Positions 1 to 7,953 of a stretch of 30,140 nt of DNA are shown piece by piece (the stretch's first letter is position 1; every line of letters starts with the position of its first letter). The notes below the pieces were generated by a model, which saw only the letters and a list, made by a program, of their open reading frames with translations, did not search any database and had not been told where the DNA came from. This DNA comes from an uncultured Prevotella sp. (GTDB taxonomy: Bacteria > Bacteroidota > Bacteroidia > Bacteroidales > Bacteroidaceae): positions 1 to 30,140 of the forward strand of contig NZ_URNN01000021.1 in the NCBI RefSeq assembly GCF_900549175.1, read 5' to 3'. The position numbers were made by a program, and so were the translations under genes.

Positions 1-14
1 AAAATTAATAATTA

Positions 15-185
15 AGAATTAAAAATTAGGAATTGAAAGTTGAGAATTGATAATTATGATTACCCATTGTTGATGGTGGATGGATATTCATTCACAAGTA
101 AATCATCAATACAGGCTTATCCATAAAATAAAGCAAATCATAATTATCAATTCTCAACTTTTAATTTTTAATTTTTAATTCTCAT
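15..185. repeat. Long imperfect inverted repeat, MITE-like
   Basis: Positions 39-61 and 136-158 are perfect 23-bp inverted copies of each other. The arms extend outwards with a few mismatches to about 15 on the left and 181 on the right, giving arms of roughly 45 bp around a 74-bp centre. The centre carries smaller complementary bits (TTGATG near 69 and CATCAAT near 105), so the whole segment could fold into one long hairpin. The arms are very AT-rich and built from short repeated AATT/TTAAAAATT-like units. I see no ORF or transposase, so this is most likely a nonautonomous palindromic repeat of a kind scattered between genes in Bacteroidales. Whether it has other copies in the genome cannot be seen here. 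Confidence 0.6.
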
Positions 186-247
186 GTCATGATACAAACA
201 GAAATGTATGTGTGACCTATTGAAAAGCGGTAGTGGCAGAGATTTTA

Positions 248-255
248 TAACTTTG
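248..255 (+). promoter_or_regulatory. Candidate -7 promoter element (TAACTTTG)
   Basis: The sequence matches the Bacteroidetes -7 consensus TAnnTTTG. A TTG at 220-222 could serve as the -33 element, although the spacing of about 25 bp is slightly long. The element ends only 8 bases before the start codon of the GH67 gene, so a transcript from it would have almost no leader. Confidence 0.35.
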
Positions 256-262
256 CCACATT

Positions 263-2215
263 ATGACAAAGAAGGTTTTATTATTCATAGTGTTTATTTT
301 CGGCATGTCTTCAGTACGTGCCGAAGACGGTAGCCTGCTGTGGCTGCGTTGGGCTGCGTCAGGCAAGGTGAAGACGGAATTTAAGGGCGGCAAACCTGAC
401 GCGTCGGATAAGGCGGTGGTGGCTGTGGCCCGCAAGGAGCTGGCAGCCGGATACCGCGGCAGGTCGGCTACTTTACGCATAGACAAGACCATGCCCGATG
501 ATGACGGATTTGCCATTGCCGAACACGGTGGCCGGCTTGTTGTCACCGCCCGCCGGACTGCCGGACTGGTCTATGGGGTATACGAGGTTCTGCGCCGTCA
601 GACATTGGGTATGCCGCTGAACGTAGAGAGCCATCCACGTTTCTCCATCCGTATGCTCAATCATTGGGACAATCTCGACGGGAGCATCGAGCGCGGATAT
701 GCCGGAAAGAGTGTATGGAAGTGGGAACAGATGGTCAACACCGCCACCACCGACCGCCGCCGGCTTCCTGCCTCTCAGGCTGCGCTGATGGACCGCATCG
801 TGCAGTATGCGCGTGCCAATGCGTCGGTGGGCATCAACGCCACCGTGCTGAACAATGTCAACGCATCGCCGCAGATGCTTGCACCGGAATATATAGATAA
901 GGTGAAATGGATGGCAGACGTGTTGCGTCCGTACAACATCCGTGTATATCTGTCGGTGAACTTTGCCACACCTATGAAACTTGGCGGTTTGCCGACGGCC
1001 GATCCGCTCAACCCGCAGGTGGGTGAGTGGTGGAAAAAGAAAGTGGCTGAGATATACCGGCTGATACCCGATTTTGGCGGTTTTCTTGTCAAGGCCAATT
1101 CCGAGGGTCAGCCCGGACCGGGCGATTACGGCCGTTCCCATGCCGACGGTGCCAACATGCTGGCAGGTGCATTGGAGCCTTTCGGGGGCACGGTGATATG
1201 GCGCTCGTTCGTGTATGGTGCCAATCACAAGGGCGAGGACAGGGTGAAGCAGGCTGTTAGCGAGTTTGAGCCTTGCGACGGCAAGTTTGCTGCCAACGTA
1301 ATACTCCAGTCAAAGAACGGCCCGCTCGATTTTCAGCCCCGTGAACCTTACGCCCCCATCTTCGACCGCATGCAGCGCACTCCGCAGATGGCCGAACTGC
1401 AGATTACGCAGGAGTATCTCGGACATTCGTTCCATCTCGTATATCTGGCTCCCATGTGGAAAGAATTTCTTTCGTTCGTTTCTCCCGACCGTCTCAGGGG
1501 TATTGCCGGCGTGACCAACATAGGTGACGATGCCAACTGGTGCGGCCATCATTTCGCACAGTCCAACTGGTATGCTTTCGGACGCTTGGCTTGGAATCCG
1601 GACCTTACATCGGAAGAGATTGCCCGCGAATGGCTGCGGCTTACGTTTTCTCAGGATAATGCTTTTGTAGATGCCATGACGGCTGTAATGACAGGCAGCC
1701 GTGAGGCGTGCGTGAACTATATGATGCCCCTCGGCCTGCACCATATATTCAAGTTCGACCATCATTACGGTCCGGAACCTGACGGGTTCAAGGCTGATTA
1801 TCCCTTGGAGTGGTGCCCGGTTTATTATCATCGGGCCGACTCTCTCGGTGTGGGTTTCGACCGCACTGCAGCCACCGGAACGGGTGCCACCCGGCAATAT
1901 CGTGAACCTTATGCCTCGCAGTATGAAGACATCGGCACGTGTCCGGAGGAGTATCTGCTGTGGTTCCACCACGTAGCGTGGAACCATCGCATGAAGAGCG
2001 GGCTGACCTTGTGGCAGGAACTGTGCCTGCACTACCAGCGTGGTGTGGACGAGGTTGACCGCACGGTGATGACATGGAAACGCATGCGCCCGTATGTCGA
2101 TGAAAGACGGTGGTGTGAAGTAGCCGACCGTCTGGAGCATCAGGCAGAAAACGCCCGTGAGTGGCGGGATGTGTGTCTCGGTTATTTCGAGAGTTTTGCC
2201 AAAAGCAACAAATAG
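263..2215 (+). CDS. aguA: GH67 alpha-glucuronidase, secreted
   Basis: This enzyme removes (4-O-methyl-)glucuronic acid from the non-reducing end of xylo-oligosaccharides. The start gives a clear signal peptide (hydrophobic residues 5-18, cleavage near VRA-ED), so it is exported, most likely to the periplasm. The GH67 signature NHWDNLDG lies at 133-140. The catalytic residues line up with the family: Glu281 in KANSEGQPG as the acid, and Asp356 in NGPLDF and Glu384 in QEYLGH as the base pair. The 28-residue gap between Asp356 and Glu384 equals that of the characterised Cellvibrio japonicus enzyme as I recall it. At 650 residues it is somewhat shorter than typical members (about 700) but has no missing core motif. 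It is followed after 27 bases by an esterase gene, probably cotranscribed. GH67, unlike GH115, acts on short oligosaccharides, which fits a late step after backbone cutting. The family call is secure; the gene symbol is assigned by family. Confidence 0.93.
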   Translation: MTKKVLLFIVFIFGMSSVRAEDGSLLWLRWAASGKVKTEFKGGKPDASDKAVVAVARKELAAGYRGRSATLRIDKTMPDDDGFAIAEHGGRLVVTARRTAGLVYGVYEVLRRQTLGMPLNVESHPRFSIRMLNHWDNLDGSIERGYAGKSVWKWEQMVNTATTDRRRLPASQAALMDRIVQYARANASVGINATVLNNVNASPQMLAPEYIDKVKWMADVLRPYNIRVYLSVNFATPMKLGGLPTADPLNPQVGEWWKKKVAEIYRLIPDFGGFLVKANSEGQPGPGDYGRSHADGANMLAGALEPFGGTVIWRSFVYGANHKGEDRVKQAVSEFEPCDGKFAANVILQSKNGPLDFQPREPYAPIFDRMQRTPQMAELQITQEYLGHSFHLVYLAPMWKEFLSFVSPDRLRGIAGVTNIGDDANWCGHHFAQSNWYAFGRLAWNPDLTSEEIAREWLRLTFSQDNAFVDAMTAVMTGSREACVNYMMPLGLHHIFKFDHHYGPEPDGFKADYPLEWCPVYYHRADSLGVGFDRTAATGTGATRQYREPYASQYEDIGTCPEEYLLWFHHVAWNHRMKSGLTLWQELCLHYQRGVDEVDRTVMTWKRMRPYVDERRWCEVADRLEHQAENAREWRDVCLGYFESFAKSNK

Positions 2216-2242
2216 AAAACCGGTTACAGTCTATAAAAAGTA

Positions 2243-4213
2243 ATGTATAACAAAAACAAAAATACAAGAATGAGTAAAAGCATGAAAGGCAAACTGCCTG
2301 CCTTACTTTTCGGCGGTTTGCTTTTGTCCTCACTGTACGGAACACCCTTGCAGGCCAAAGTGGTGCTGCCGAGCCTGTTCCGTTCGGGCATGGTGATGCA
2401 GCGCGGTAAGCCTGTCCCTGTATGGGGAACGGCAGACAAGGGCGAGACAGTGACCGTCGTGTTCAAGAAGAAAAAGTATGAGACCGTGGCCGGCGACGAC
2501 GGAAGGTGGCGTGTGGAGCTGCCTGCGCAGAAAGCGGGAGGTCCGTATACCGTCGAGGTGGGCGGCACAGTGCTCTCCGACGTGCTTTTCGGTGATGTAT
2601 GGCTCTGTTCCGGCCAGTCGAACATGGATGTTGACATAGAGCGTGTCTATCCGCGTTATGAGGCGGAGGTGGATGCTTACAGTAATGACGATATCCGTCT
2701 GTTCCGTGTGCAGACCATGACCAACGTGCATGGACACAGTGATGACGTTAAGGCTACTGAATGGCGCAAGCTGGACAAGAAGAACGCATGGAAATTCTCG
2801 GCAGTGGGATATTTTCTGGCCAGGCGCATGTACGAAAAGACAGGTGTGCCGCAGGGCATCATCTGCAACAGTCTCGGTGGCACGCCGATAGAGGCGTGGA
2901 TAGAGGCCGACTCGCTGAAGAACGGTTTCATGCACCATTATCTGCGTACCGAACTGTGCAACGATGACGAGATGTTGAAGGCGTATGCCACGGCCAACCA
3001 ACGGGCCGGCGACAGATGGAACCGTCTGCTTGACGAGAGCGACCCGGGGCTTAAAGGCGGGTGGAACACTCTGTCTTATGATGACAGCCGGTGGCCGGAG
3101 GTGAACCAGTATGCCTTGCTGCTGCCCAATGCAGCCGGCGTGCGCAACTATGTGGGTTCGCTATGGTTGCGTCAGCACATTCACGTGGATGCGGCACACG
3201 CGGGGAAACCGGCGCGTCTGTTGCTCGGCACATTGTATGATATGGACTATACTTTTGTAAACGGACGTGAGGTGGGCCGCACTTACTATCAGTATCCGCC
3301 GCGCCGTTATCAGATACCCGAGGGACTCTTGCGCGAGGGTGACAACGTCATTACGGTGCGTTTTGTCAATAAGAGCGGTGTCCCGCACTTTATAAAGGAG
3401 AAACCTTACGAGATTATTTTTGCTCCGGGTGACACGGTGAAGCTCGGCGACAGGTGGCATGTGAGTGAGGGTGTGAAGATGCCGTCACCGCTCGGCGGCG
3501 GCACAAATGTGCAGAATCTGCCTTCGGTGCTTTACAATGCCATGCTCTATCCTCTGGCTCCCTATCCTCTGTCGGGTGTGGTGTGGTATCAGGGTGAGTC
3601 AAACACCGGAAATCCGGCCGAATATGCTCCGCTGTTGAGGAAGCTGACGGCCAACTGGCGTCAGGTGTTCGGTCAGCCGCAACTGCCTTTCGCGATAGTG
3701 CAGCTGGCCAATTTCATGCGTCCCTCAGACGGTCCGCAGGACAGTCAGTGGGCACGCTTGCGCGATGCCCAGCGTGAGGTGGCCTGTGAAGACGAACGGG
3801 CTGATTTGGTGGTGGCCATCGATTTGGGCGAGGCCAACGACATCCATCCGTTGCAGAAGAAAGATGTGGCCGAGCGTGCGGGAATGGTTTTCGACCGTCT
3901 TGTCTACGGTAAGAAGGTGACTCTGAGTCCGAAGACGGTGAAGACCGGTGTCAGCGCCGACGGGCGTGTAACCGTCACTTTCGACCAGCCGCTTGCCGGC
4001 GGACCTGTATATGAGTTTGAACTTGCCGGGGCCGACGGACGTTTCGTCAATGCCGATGCCGATGCCAACGGCAACATGGTAGTGGTGAGGTGCAGCGGTG
4101 TCACCAATCCCGTGCAGGTGCGCTATGCCTGGAAGGATAATCCGGCAAAAGCCAACTGTTATGGCCGTAACGGACTGCCTGCAACGCCGTTTTCTGTGTA
4201 TATAAACAAATAA
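2243..4213 (+). CDS. SGNH carbohydrate acetylesterase (SASA family, CE20-like)
   Basis: This is a secreted esterase of the sialate O-acetylesterase (SASA) fold. In this setting it probably removes acetyl groups from xylan or xylo-oligosaccharides rather than from sialic acid. The nucleophile motif CSGQSNM is at 122-128 (Ser126). The block-III-like motif WYQGESN is at 448-454, and the catalytic Asp/His pair is in NDIHP (Asp533, His535). Between the two halves of the SGNH domain, at roughly 270-390, lies a beta-sandwich insertion (SLWLRQHIHV...TFVNGREVG), the interrupted layout described for CE20 esterases. The signal peptide is clear, but the start is not: ATG codons at 2243, 2270 and 2282 all precede it, and the two downstream ones give a more ordinary n-region. 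The gene follows the GH67 gene by 27 bases. The esterase class is solid; the acetyl-xylan substrate is inferred from neighbours. Confidence 0.85.
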   Translation: MYNKNKNTRMSKSMKGKLPALLFGGLLLSSLYGTPLQAKVVLPSLFRSGMVMQRGKPVPVWGTADKGETVTVVFKKKKYETVAGDDGRWRVELPAQKAGGPYTVEVGGTVLSDVLFGDVWLCSGQSNMDVDIERVYPRYEAEVDAYSNDDIRLFRVQTMTNVHGHSDDVKATEWRKLDKKNAWKFSAVGYFLARRMYEKTGVPQGIICNSLGGTPIEAWIEADSLKNGFMHHYLRTELCNDDEMLKAYATANQRAGDRWNRLLDESDPGLKGGWNTLSYDDSRWPEVNQYALLLPNAAGVRNYVGSLWLRQHIHVDAAHAGKPARLLLGTLYDMDYTFVNGREVGRTYYQYPPRRYQIPEGLLREGDNVITVRFVNKSGVPHFIKEKPYEIIFAPGDTVKLGDRWHVSEGVKMPSPLGGGTNVQNLPSVLYNAMLYPLAPYPLSGVVWYQGESNTGNPAEYAPLLRKLTANWRQVFGQPQLPFAIVQLANFMRPSDGPQDSQWARLRDAQREVACEDERADLVVAIDLGEANDIHPLQKKDVAERAGMVFDRLVYGKKVTLSPKTVKTGVSADGRVTVTFDQPLAGGPVYEFELAGADGRFVNADADANGNMVVVRCSGVTNPVQVRYAWKDNPAKANCYGRNGLPATPFSVYINK

Positions 4214-4259
4214 ACAAACCTGTGAGACAAAACAAAAAGCGACAAAAACAGAGAAATGG

Positions 4260-4267
4260 TATCTTTG
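4260..4267 (+). promoter_or_regulatory. Candidate -7 promoter element (TATCTTTG)
   Basis: An exact match to TAnnTTTG, followed by CCGC, lies 55 bases before the ATG of the 1139-residue protein in the 109-base gap after the esterase gene. No convincing -33 TTTG is visible upstream. A transcript from here would carry a leader of about 50 bases. Confidence 0.45.
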
Positions 4268-4322
4268 CCGCAGAAAATTTTCAAACAACTTATATTAATG
4301 TAAAACCTAAAATTATCGGATT

Positions 4323-7300
4323 ATGAAGAAAAACTTCTTATTGACGATGGGTCTGCTTTTCGGAAGCGCTGCGCTTGCACAGGCACAAAGTGTACTGTTG
4401 AGCGAGGGCTTTGAGAGCGAAATGACCAAACAGCCTACGGAGTTGGGTTATTATGAGTTCATCAACACCCAGGAGGGCGATGAGCGAAACCTGACCGACG
4501 AAAAGGCATGGAGTGGAGACAAATCGTTGCATTTCTACAACGATGCTGCTTTCGAGTGCAAGAATGAGACATGGCAGCGTGCTATCAAGTTCCGTAATCT
4601 CCCGTTGAAGGAAAACACACCTTATCGTGTGTCGTTCTATCTCACTGGTACCAACCAGTACACCCTTGACGGCGCGACATTTGAGAAGACAAAGGCTCGT
4701 GTGGCCCTGATGCAGGGTGAGGAGAATGCCGACCTGCCCCTGCTTACGGCCGACAGTACGCAGATGACCTATGACTTGTCTTACTTCCAGGAGGATGACA
4801 AGGGTTTCCGCAAGTACACCATGATGTTCTTCTATGCCAACCAGGCCATCCAGCAGGAGTATTATAAGAATCATCCGGGAAATGCCGCTGACGAATTGGC
4901 TCAGAAATTCTTCCTCACGCTCAATGTGTTCAATCCCGGAGACTTCTGGATTGACGATGTGAAGATTGAAGAAGGTGTGGAGATTGAAGGTATCAGCTTC
5001 AACTGCGACGTGCTGAAGGTAAACTTCGGTTATAAGGTTAACGTGGCTTCGCTCGTACCCGAGGGTAAGGAGCGTCTGCTGTTGCCGTCTGATTGTGTGA
5101 CCGTAGGTCTGAACGACGGAAAACAGTATGGCATACTCAGTGTCGAGGCATGGAAAGACGGCAGCCTCTACATCTTCCTTGACGGAGACTATCCCGAAGA
5201 GACCGATGCCGACAAGCTGGTTGTAACGTTCAAGAACCCGACCGACGAGGCTTGCCGCATCAAGTATACAGACGCGCTGCGTCCTTATTCTTTCGATGAA
5301 GACACATCTGTGAAGGACTTCACAGAGAATGGTGCAACATACGACAGCGATATCTCTGAGGTTTATTCTTATGCCTTCAAGATACCTACTCTTGTAAGTG
5401 CTGTTCCCGAAGACGGTTCTTTCGACCTGCCGCTTAACACAGGCGAGTTCACATTTACTTTCGACAAGAATGTGAATACAGAGAAGGTTACAGCGGTACT
5501 TGCCGATGCCAACGGTAAGGAGGAGGCTCTTACGGTAGCTACCACCGGTATGGCAGAGGTGGTTAAGTTCACACGCAGCGGTGATTTGGTGGCCGGCGAG
5601 TACAAGCTTACCATCAGTAATGTAGAGCCGGAGGTTGAGCCTTACGACGAACCGGGTGAATATTCCATAACGCTGAACTTCGGCATGGGCTCTTCCGACC
5701 CCAACGATGTCGTTAAAGTGCTTTATACCGACAGCTTCTCCGTGGTTGGTCCTAACAAGGTGCCCGAAGGATGGACGATAATGGCTCAGGGCAATGCTGT
5801 CGCTCCCGGTGAATACTATTCTGGTCCGCGTGTGTTCGACGGATTCTCGGGTGACTTCACTCATGCCATGTACTACCGTATGGGTTATGCCGAATATGGT
5901 GGTGTAGAGGGCGACGATGTACACACTCTGACACTTGCAGCCGGCAAGAAATATCAGATAAGTTTCAATGCCGTGTCTTGGAAAGGCTCTCATTACGGAC
6001 GTTTCGAATTGCTTGATGCTGCCGGAACCGCTGCTGCAACATACAATTTCCAAAATGTGACCAACCCCAATGGTGAAGGTGGAAAGGGTAATGTGACAGT
6101 TGGTGGACAGTCATTTACTTTCACAGCTCCTGCCGACGGCAATTACAAACTGCGTTGGACAACACTGAAGGGTGAAGGTGGCGAAATGGATACTGATGGA
6201 TGGACAGAGGTATTGCTGGGCAATGTCAAGTTGCAGTATATCCCCAACACTGCCGGTGCAGCCTACAAGCAGGCTCTTGCAGAAGCTCTCGAGGCAGCAA
6301 AGAGTGCTTTGACAAACAACTCCGGCTCTCGTTTCGCCGGCACAGCTTATGATGCTCTTGATGCAACAATCAAGAAGTACGAGGGACAGGCATACACAGC
6401 TCCGTCGGCATACAATGCAGCCGTGGCCGAACTGAACGCCGCTACGCTTGCCATGAACAACCACCGTTCGCTCTGCGACACTTACGACCCGATGCCTGCA
6501 TTGGCTTGGGAGCAGGTGAAGAAGTTTGCTGACAGCAAGTTCAACACTACCGACTATTACAAGGCTTTGGAGACAACGACGAACAAGTATGTTCTAGAGA
6601 CTGCGATAGACGAAATCGATCTCATCACCGAAACTGTATCCAAGATAGACACTCTGATGACTGACGCCGAGCTTGAGGCAGCTATTGCCGAGCTTGACAA
6701 GAACACTGCCATTGTTAAGAACATGTGTACCACTTTGGCTGTTGAGGCCAACGGTATGCACAAGCGTTCTGAAGTGGGTACAACCGGTGTTGCCGCTCTG
6801 ACAGCACGTCTTGTTAAGGGTGCCGACGCTCTGACACGTCTCAACACCTTGACAGGAAAAGAGGAATACACGGAGTACATTGAAAAGGCAAACAACGCAC
6901 TGACCGATGATGACGCACTGGCTGAGGAGTTGAAGTATCTTGTATGGCATAAGATCAACACGACACTTGCTGATCCCGAGAACACTCTCTTTATGGACAG
7001 AGTGGATGAGGTTACTTTGGATACATATAAAGACTCTATCGATATGACCGTGTTCGTAAAGAACCCGAACTTCTATATCACAACTCCTACAGCCCAAGAC
7101 GTTACCAACGAAACGGCTCACGGTTGGAATGTGAAGTATGTTGACGGTTGGAGCGGTGGCTTCGCATGGTCTACAGGTTGGAGCTGGCTCGTAAACGAGA
7201 AGTGCCCCGTGGCTGACGGTATGCTGACCAACTACAACTGTTCTTTCACAGCAACACAGGAGGTTACCGGTCTGCCTAACGGTATTTACAGCATCAAGTT

Positions 7301-7742
7301 CGCTTACGGTGAGCGTGAGAACTATAAGCCCGGCGAGCAGACAGACACTATCAGCTATGCCTATATCAAGGTGGGTGAGGATTCCATTGCAGCAACGACA
7401 CAGCATATCGGTCAGACATTCCCGTATTGCGAATCAGCTTCGCAGACTGTGTTCTTCGGCAATGTGAAGATTACCGACGGCAAGGTTCTGCTCGGTGTAT
7501 ATGGTGACACACAGACTCACATGTTCCTGAACGAGGTTGTAATAACGATGGTTAACGAGGATTCTGATTTCAACTATGCTAACGGCATTAAGGACATAGA
7601 GAACCAGACAGATGCACAGCCTGTGAAGACTGAGTACTTCGACCTCAACGGACGTAAGAGAGCTGACGCTCTGAACGGTCTCACCATCATGAAGCAGACG
7701 TTCGGTGACGGTACCGTAAAGGTTAAGAAGGTTTTGAAATAA
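4323..7742 (+). CDS. Large multimodular secreted protein, function unknown
   Basis: I do not recognise a catalytic family here. A signal peptide (1-20, cleavage near AQA-QS) is followed by what looks like a jelly-roll module (about 21-220, ending DFWIDDVKIEEG, as in CBM4/9-type domains). Next come a linker region and an Ig-like module (about 355-460, starting VPEDGSFDLPLNTGEFTFTF, as in bacterial Ig_5 domains). A second jelly-roll follows at about 465-655 and an alanine-rich helical stretch at about 660-930 that resembles FIVAR-type helical bundles. A third jelly-roll at about 940-1075 includes GWSWLVNEK and LPNGIYSIKFAYGE. The last 39 residues (VKTEYFDLNG...DGTVKVKKVLK) resemble a C-terminal sorting tail and are shared with the GH98 protein. 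The layout suggests a surface or secreted glycan-binding scaffold. It has its own candidate promoter and a strong terminator, so it may be a single-gene unit. Function is inferred only from architecture and position. Confidence 0.85.
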   Translation: MKKNFLLTMGLLFGSAALAQAQSVLLSEGFESEMTKQPTELGYYEFINTQEGDERNLTDEKAWSGDKSLHFYNDAAFECKNETWQRAIKFRNLPLKENTPYRVSFYLTGTNQYTLDGATFEKTKARVALMQGEENADLPLLTADSTQMTYDLSYFQEDDKGFRKYTMMFFYANQAIQQEYYKNHPGNAADELAQKFFLTLNVFNPGDFWIDDVKIEEGVEIEGISFNCDVLKVNFGYKVNVASLVPEGKERLLLPSDCVTVGLNDGKQYGILSVEAWKDGSLYIFLDGDYPEETDADKLVVTFKNPTDEACRIKYTDALRPYSFDEDTSVKDFTENGATYDSDISEVYSYAFKIPTLVSAVPEDGSFDLPLNTGEFTFTFDKNVNTEKVTAVLADANGKEEALTVATTGMAEVVKFTRSGDLVAGEYKLTISNVEPEVEPYDEPGEYSITLNFGMGSSDPNDVVKVLYTDSFSVVGPNKVPEGWTIMAQGNAVAPGEYYSGPRVFDGFSGDFTHAMYYRMGYAEYGGVEGDDVHTLTLAAGKKYQISFNAVSWKGSHYGRFELLDAAGTAAATYNFQNVTNPNGEGGKGNVTVGGQSFTFTAPADGNYKLRWTTLKGEGGEMDTDGWTEVLLGNVKLQYIPNTAGAAYKQALAEALEAAKSALTNNSGSRFAGTAYDALDATIKKYEGQAYTAPSAYNAAVAELNAATLAMNNHRSLCDTYDPMPALAWEQVKKFADSKFNTTDYYKALETTTNKYVLETAIDEIDLITETVSKIDTLMTDAELEAAIAELDKNTAIVKNMCTTLAVEANGMHKRSEVGTTGVAALTARLVKGADALTRLNTLTGKEEYTEYIEKANNALTDDDALAEELKYLVWHKINTTLADPENTLFMDRVDEVTLDTYKDSIDMTVFVKNPNFYITTPTAQDVTNETAHGWNVKYVDGWSGGFAWSTGWSWLVNEKCPVADGMLTNYNCSFTATQEVTGLPNGIYSIKFAYGERENYKPGEQTDTISYAYIKVGEDSIAATTQHIGQTFPYCESASQTVFFGNVKITDGKVLLGVYGDTQTHMFLNEVVITMVNEDSDFNYANGIKDIENQTDAQPVKTEYFDLNGRKRADALNGLTIMKQTFGDGTVKVKKVLK

Positions 7743-7789
7743 AGCAATGAGAAAGTTCTGATATTCGGACGTTTCATTTTTGATGATAG

Positions 7790-7828
7790 GCGGAGGTTAT
7801 GTCGTTTGAGGCATGGCCTCCGCTTTTT
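7790..7828 (+). terminator. Rho-independent terminator after the 1139-residue protein gene
   Basis: A 12-bp stem pairs 7790-7801 with 7812-7823 (GCGGAGG against CCTCCGC, then two G-U wobbles and ATG/CAT). It has a 10-base loop and is followed directly by five T residues. It lies 48 bases after the stop codon and separates this gene from the GH98 operon. Confidence 0.85.
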
Positions 7829-7915
7829 AGTTGCCAAATTGTCATTTGATACATATTTGAAAGTTTAGGAAACCTTGTGAAAAGCAGTGTATATGGGCGT
7901 TTTATTTAAAATGAT

Positions 7916-7923
7916 TAACTTTG
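7916..7923 (+). promoter_or_regulatory. Candidate -7 promoter element for the GH98 operon (TAACTTTG)
   Basis: An exact TAnnTTTG match followed by C lies 30 bases before the ATG and just downstream of a strong terminator, the expected place for the promoter of the next operon. No good -33 motif is evident at the usual spacing. Confidence 0.5.
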
Positions 7924-7953
7924 CTGTCGTAAACCAGAAACAATTTATAACAG

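Noticed and set aside
2243..4213. Annotation of the esterase as a true sialate O-acetylesterase
   Set aside because: The fold matches, but the gene sits among xylan enzymes and no sialidase or sialic-acid genes are present; a xylan-type acetylesterase is more likely.
4338..6053. Long minus-strand open frame (571 codons) opposite the 1139-residue protein gene
   Set aside because: It is a mirror of the codon bias of the plus-strand gene: no signal peptide, no recognisable domain, Cys/His/Arg-rich composition typical of antisense shadows.
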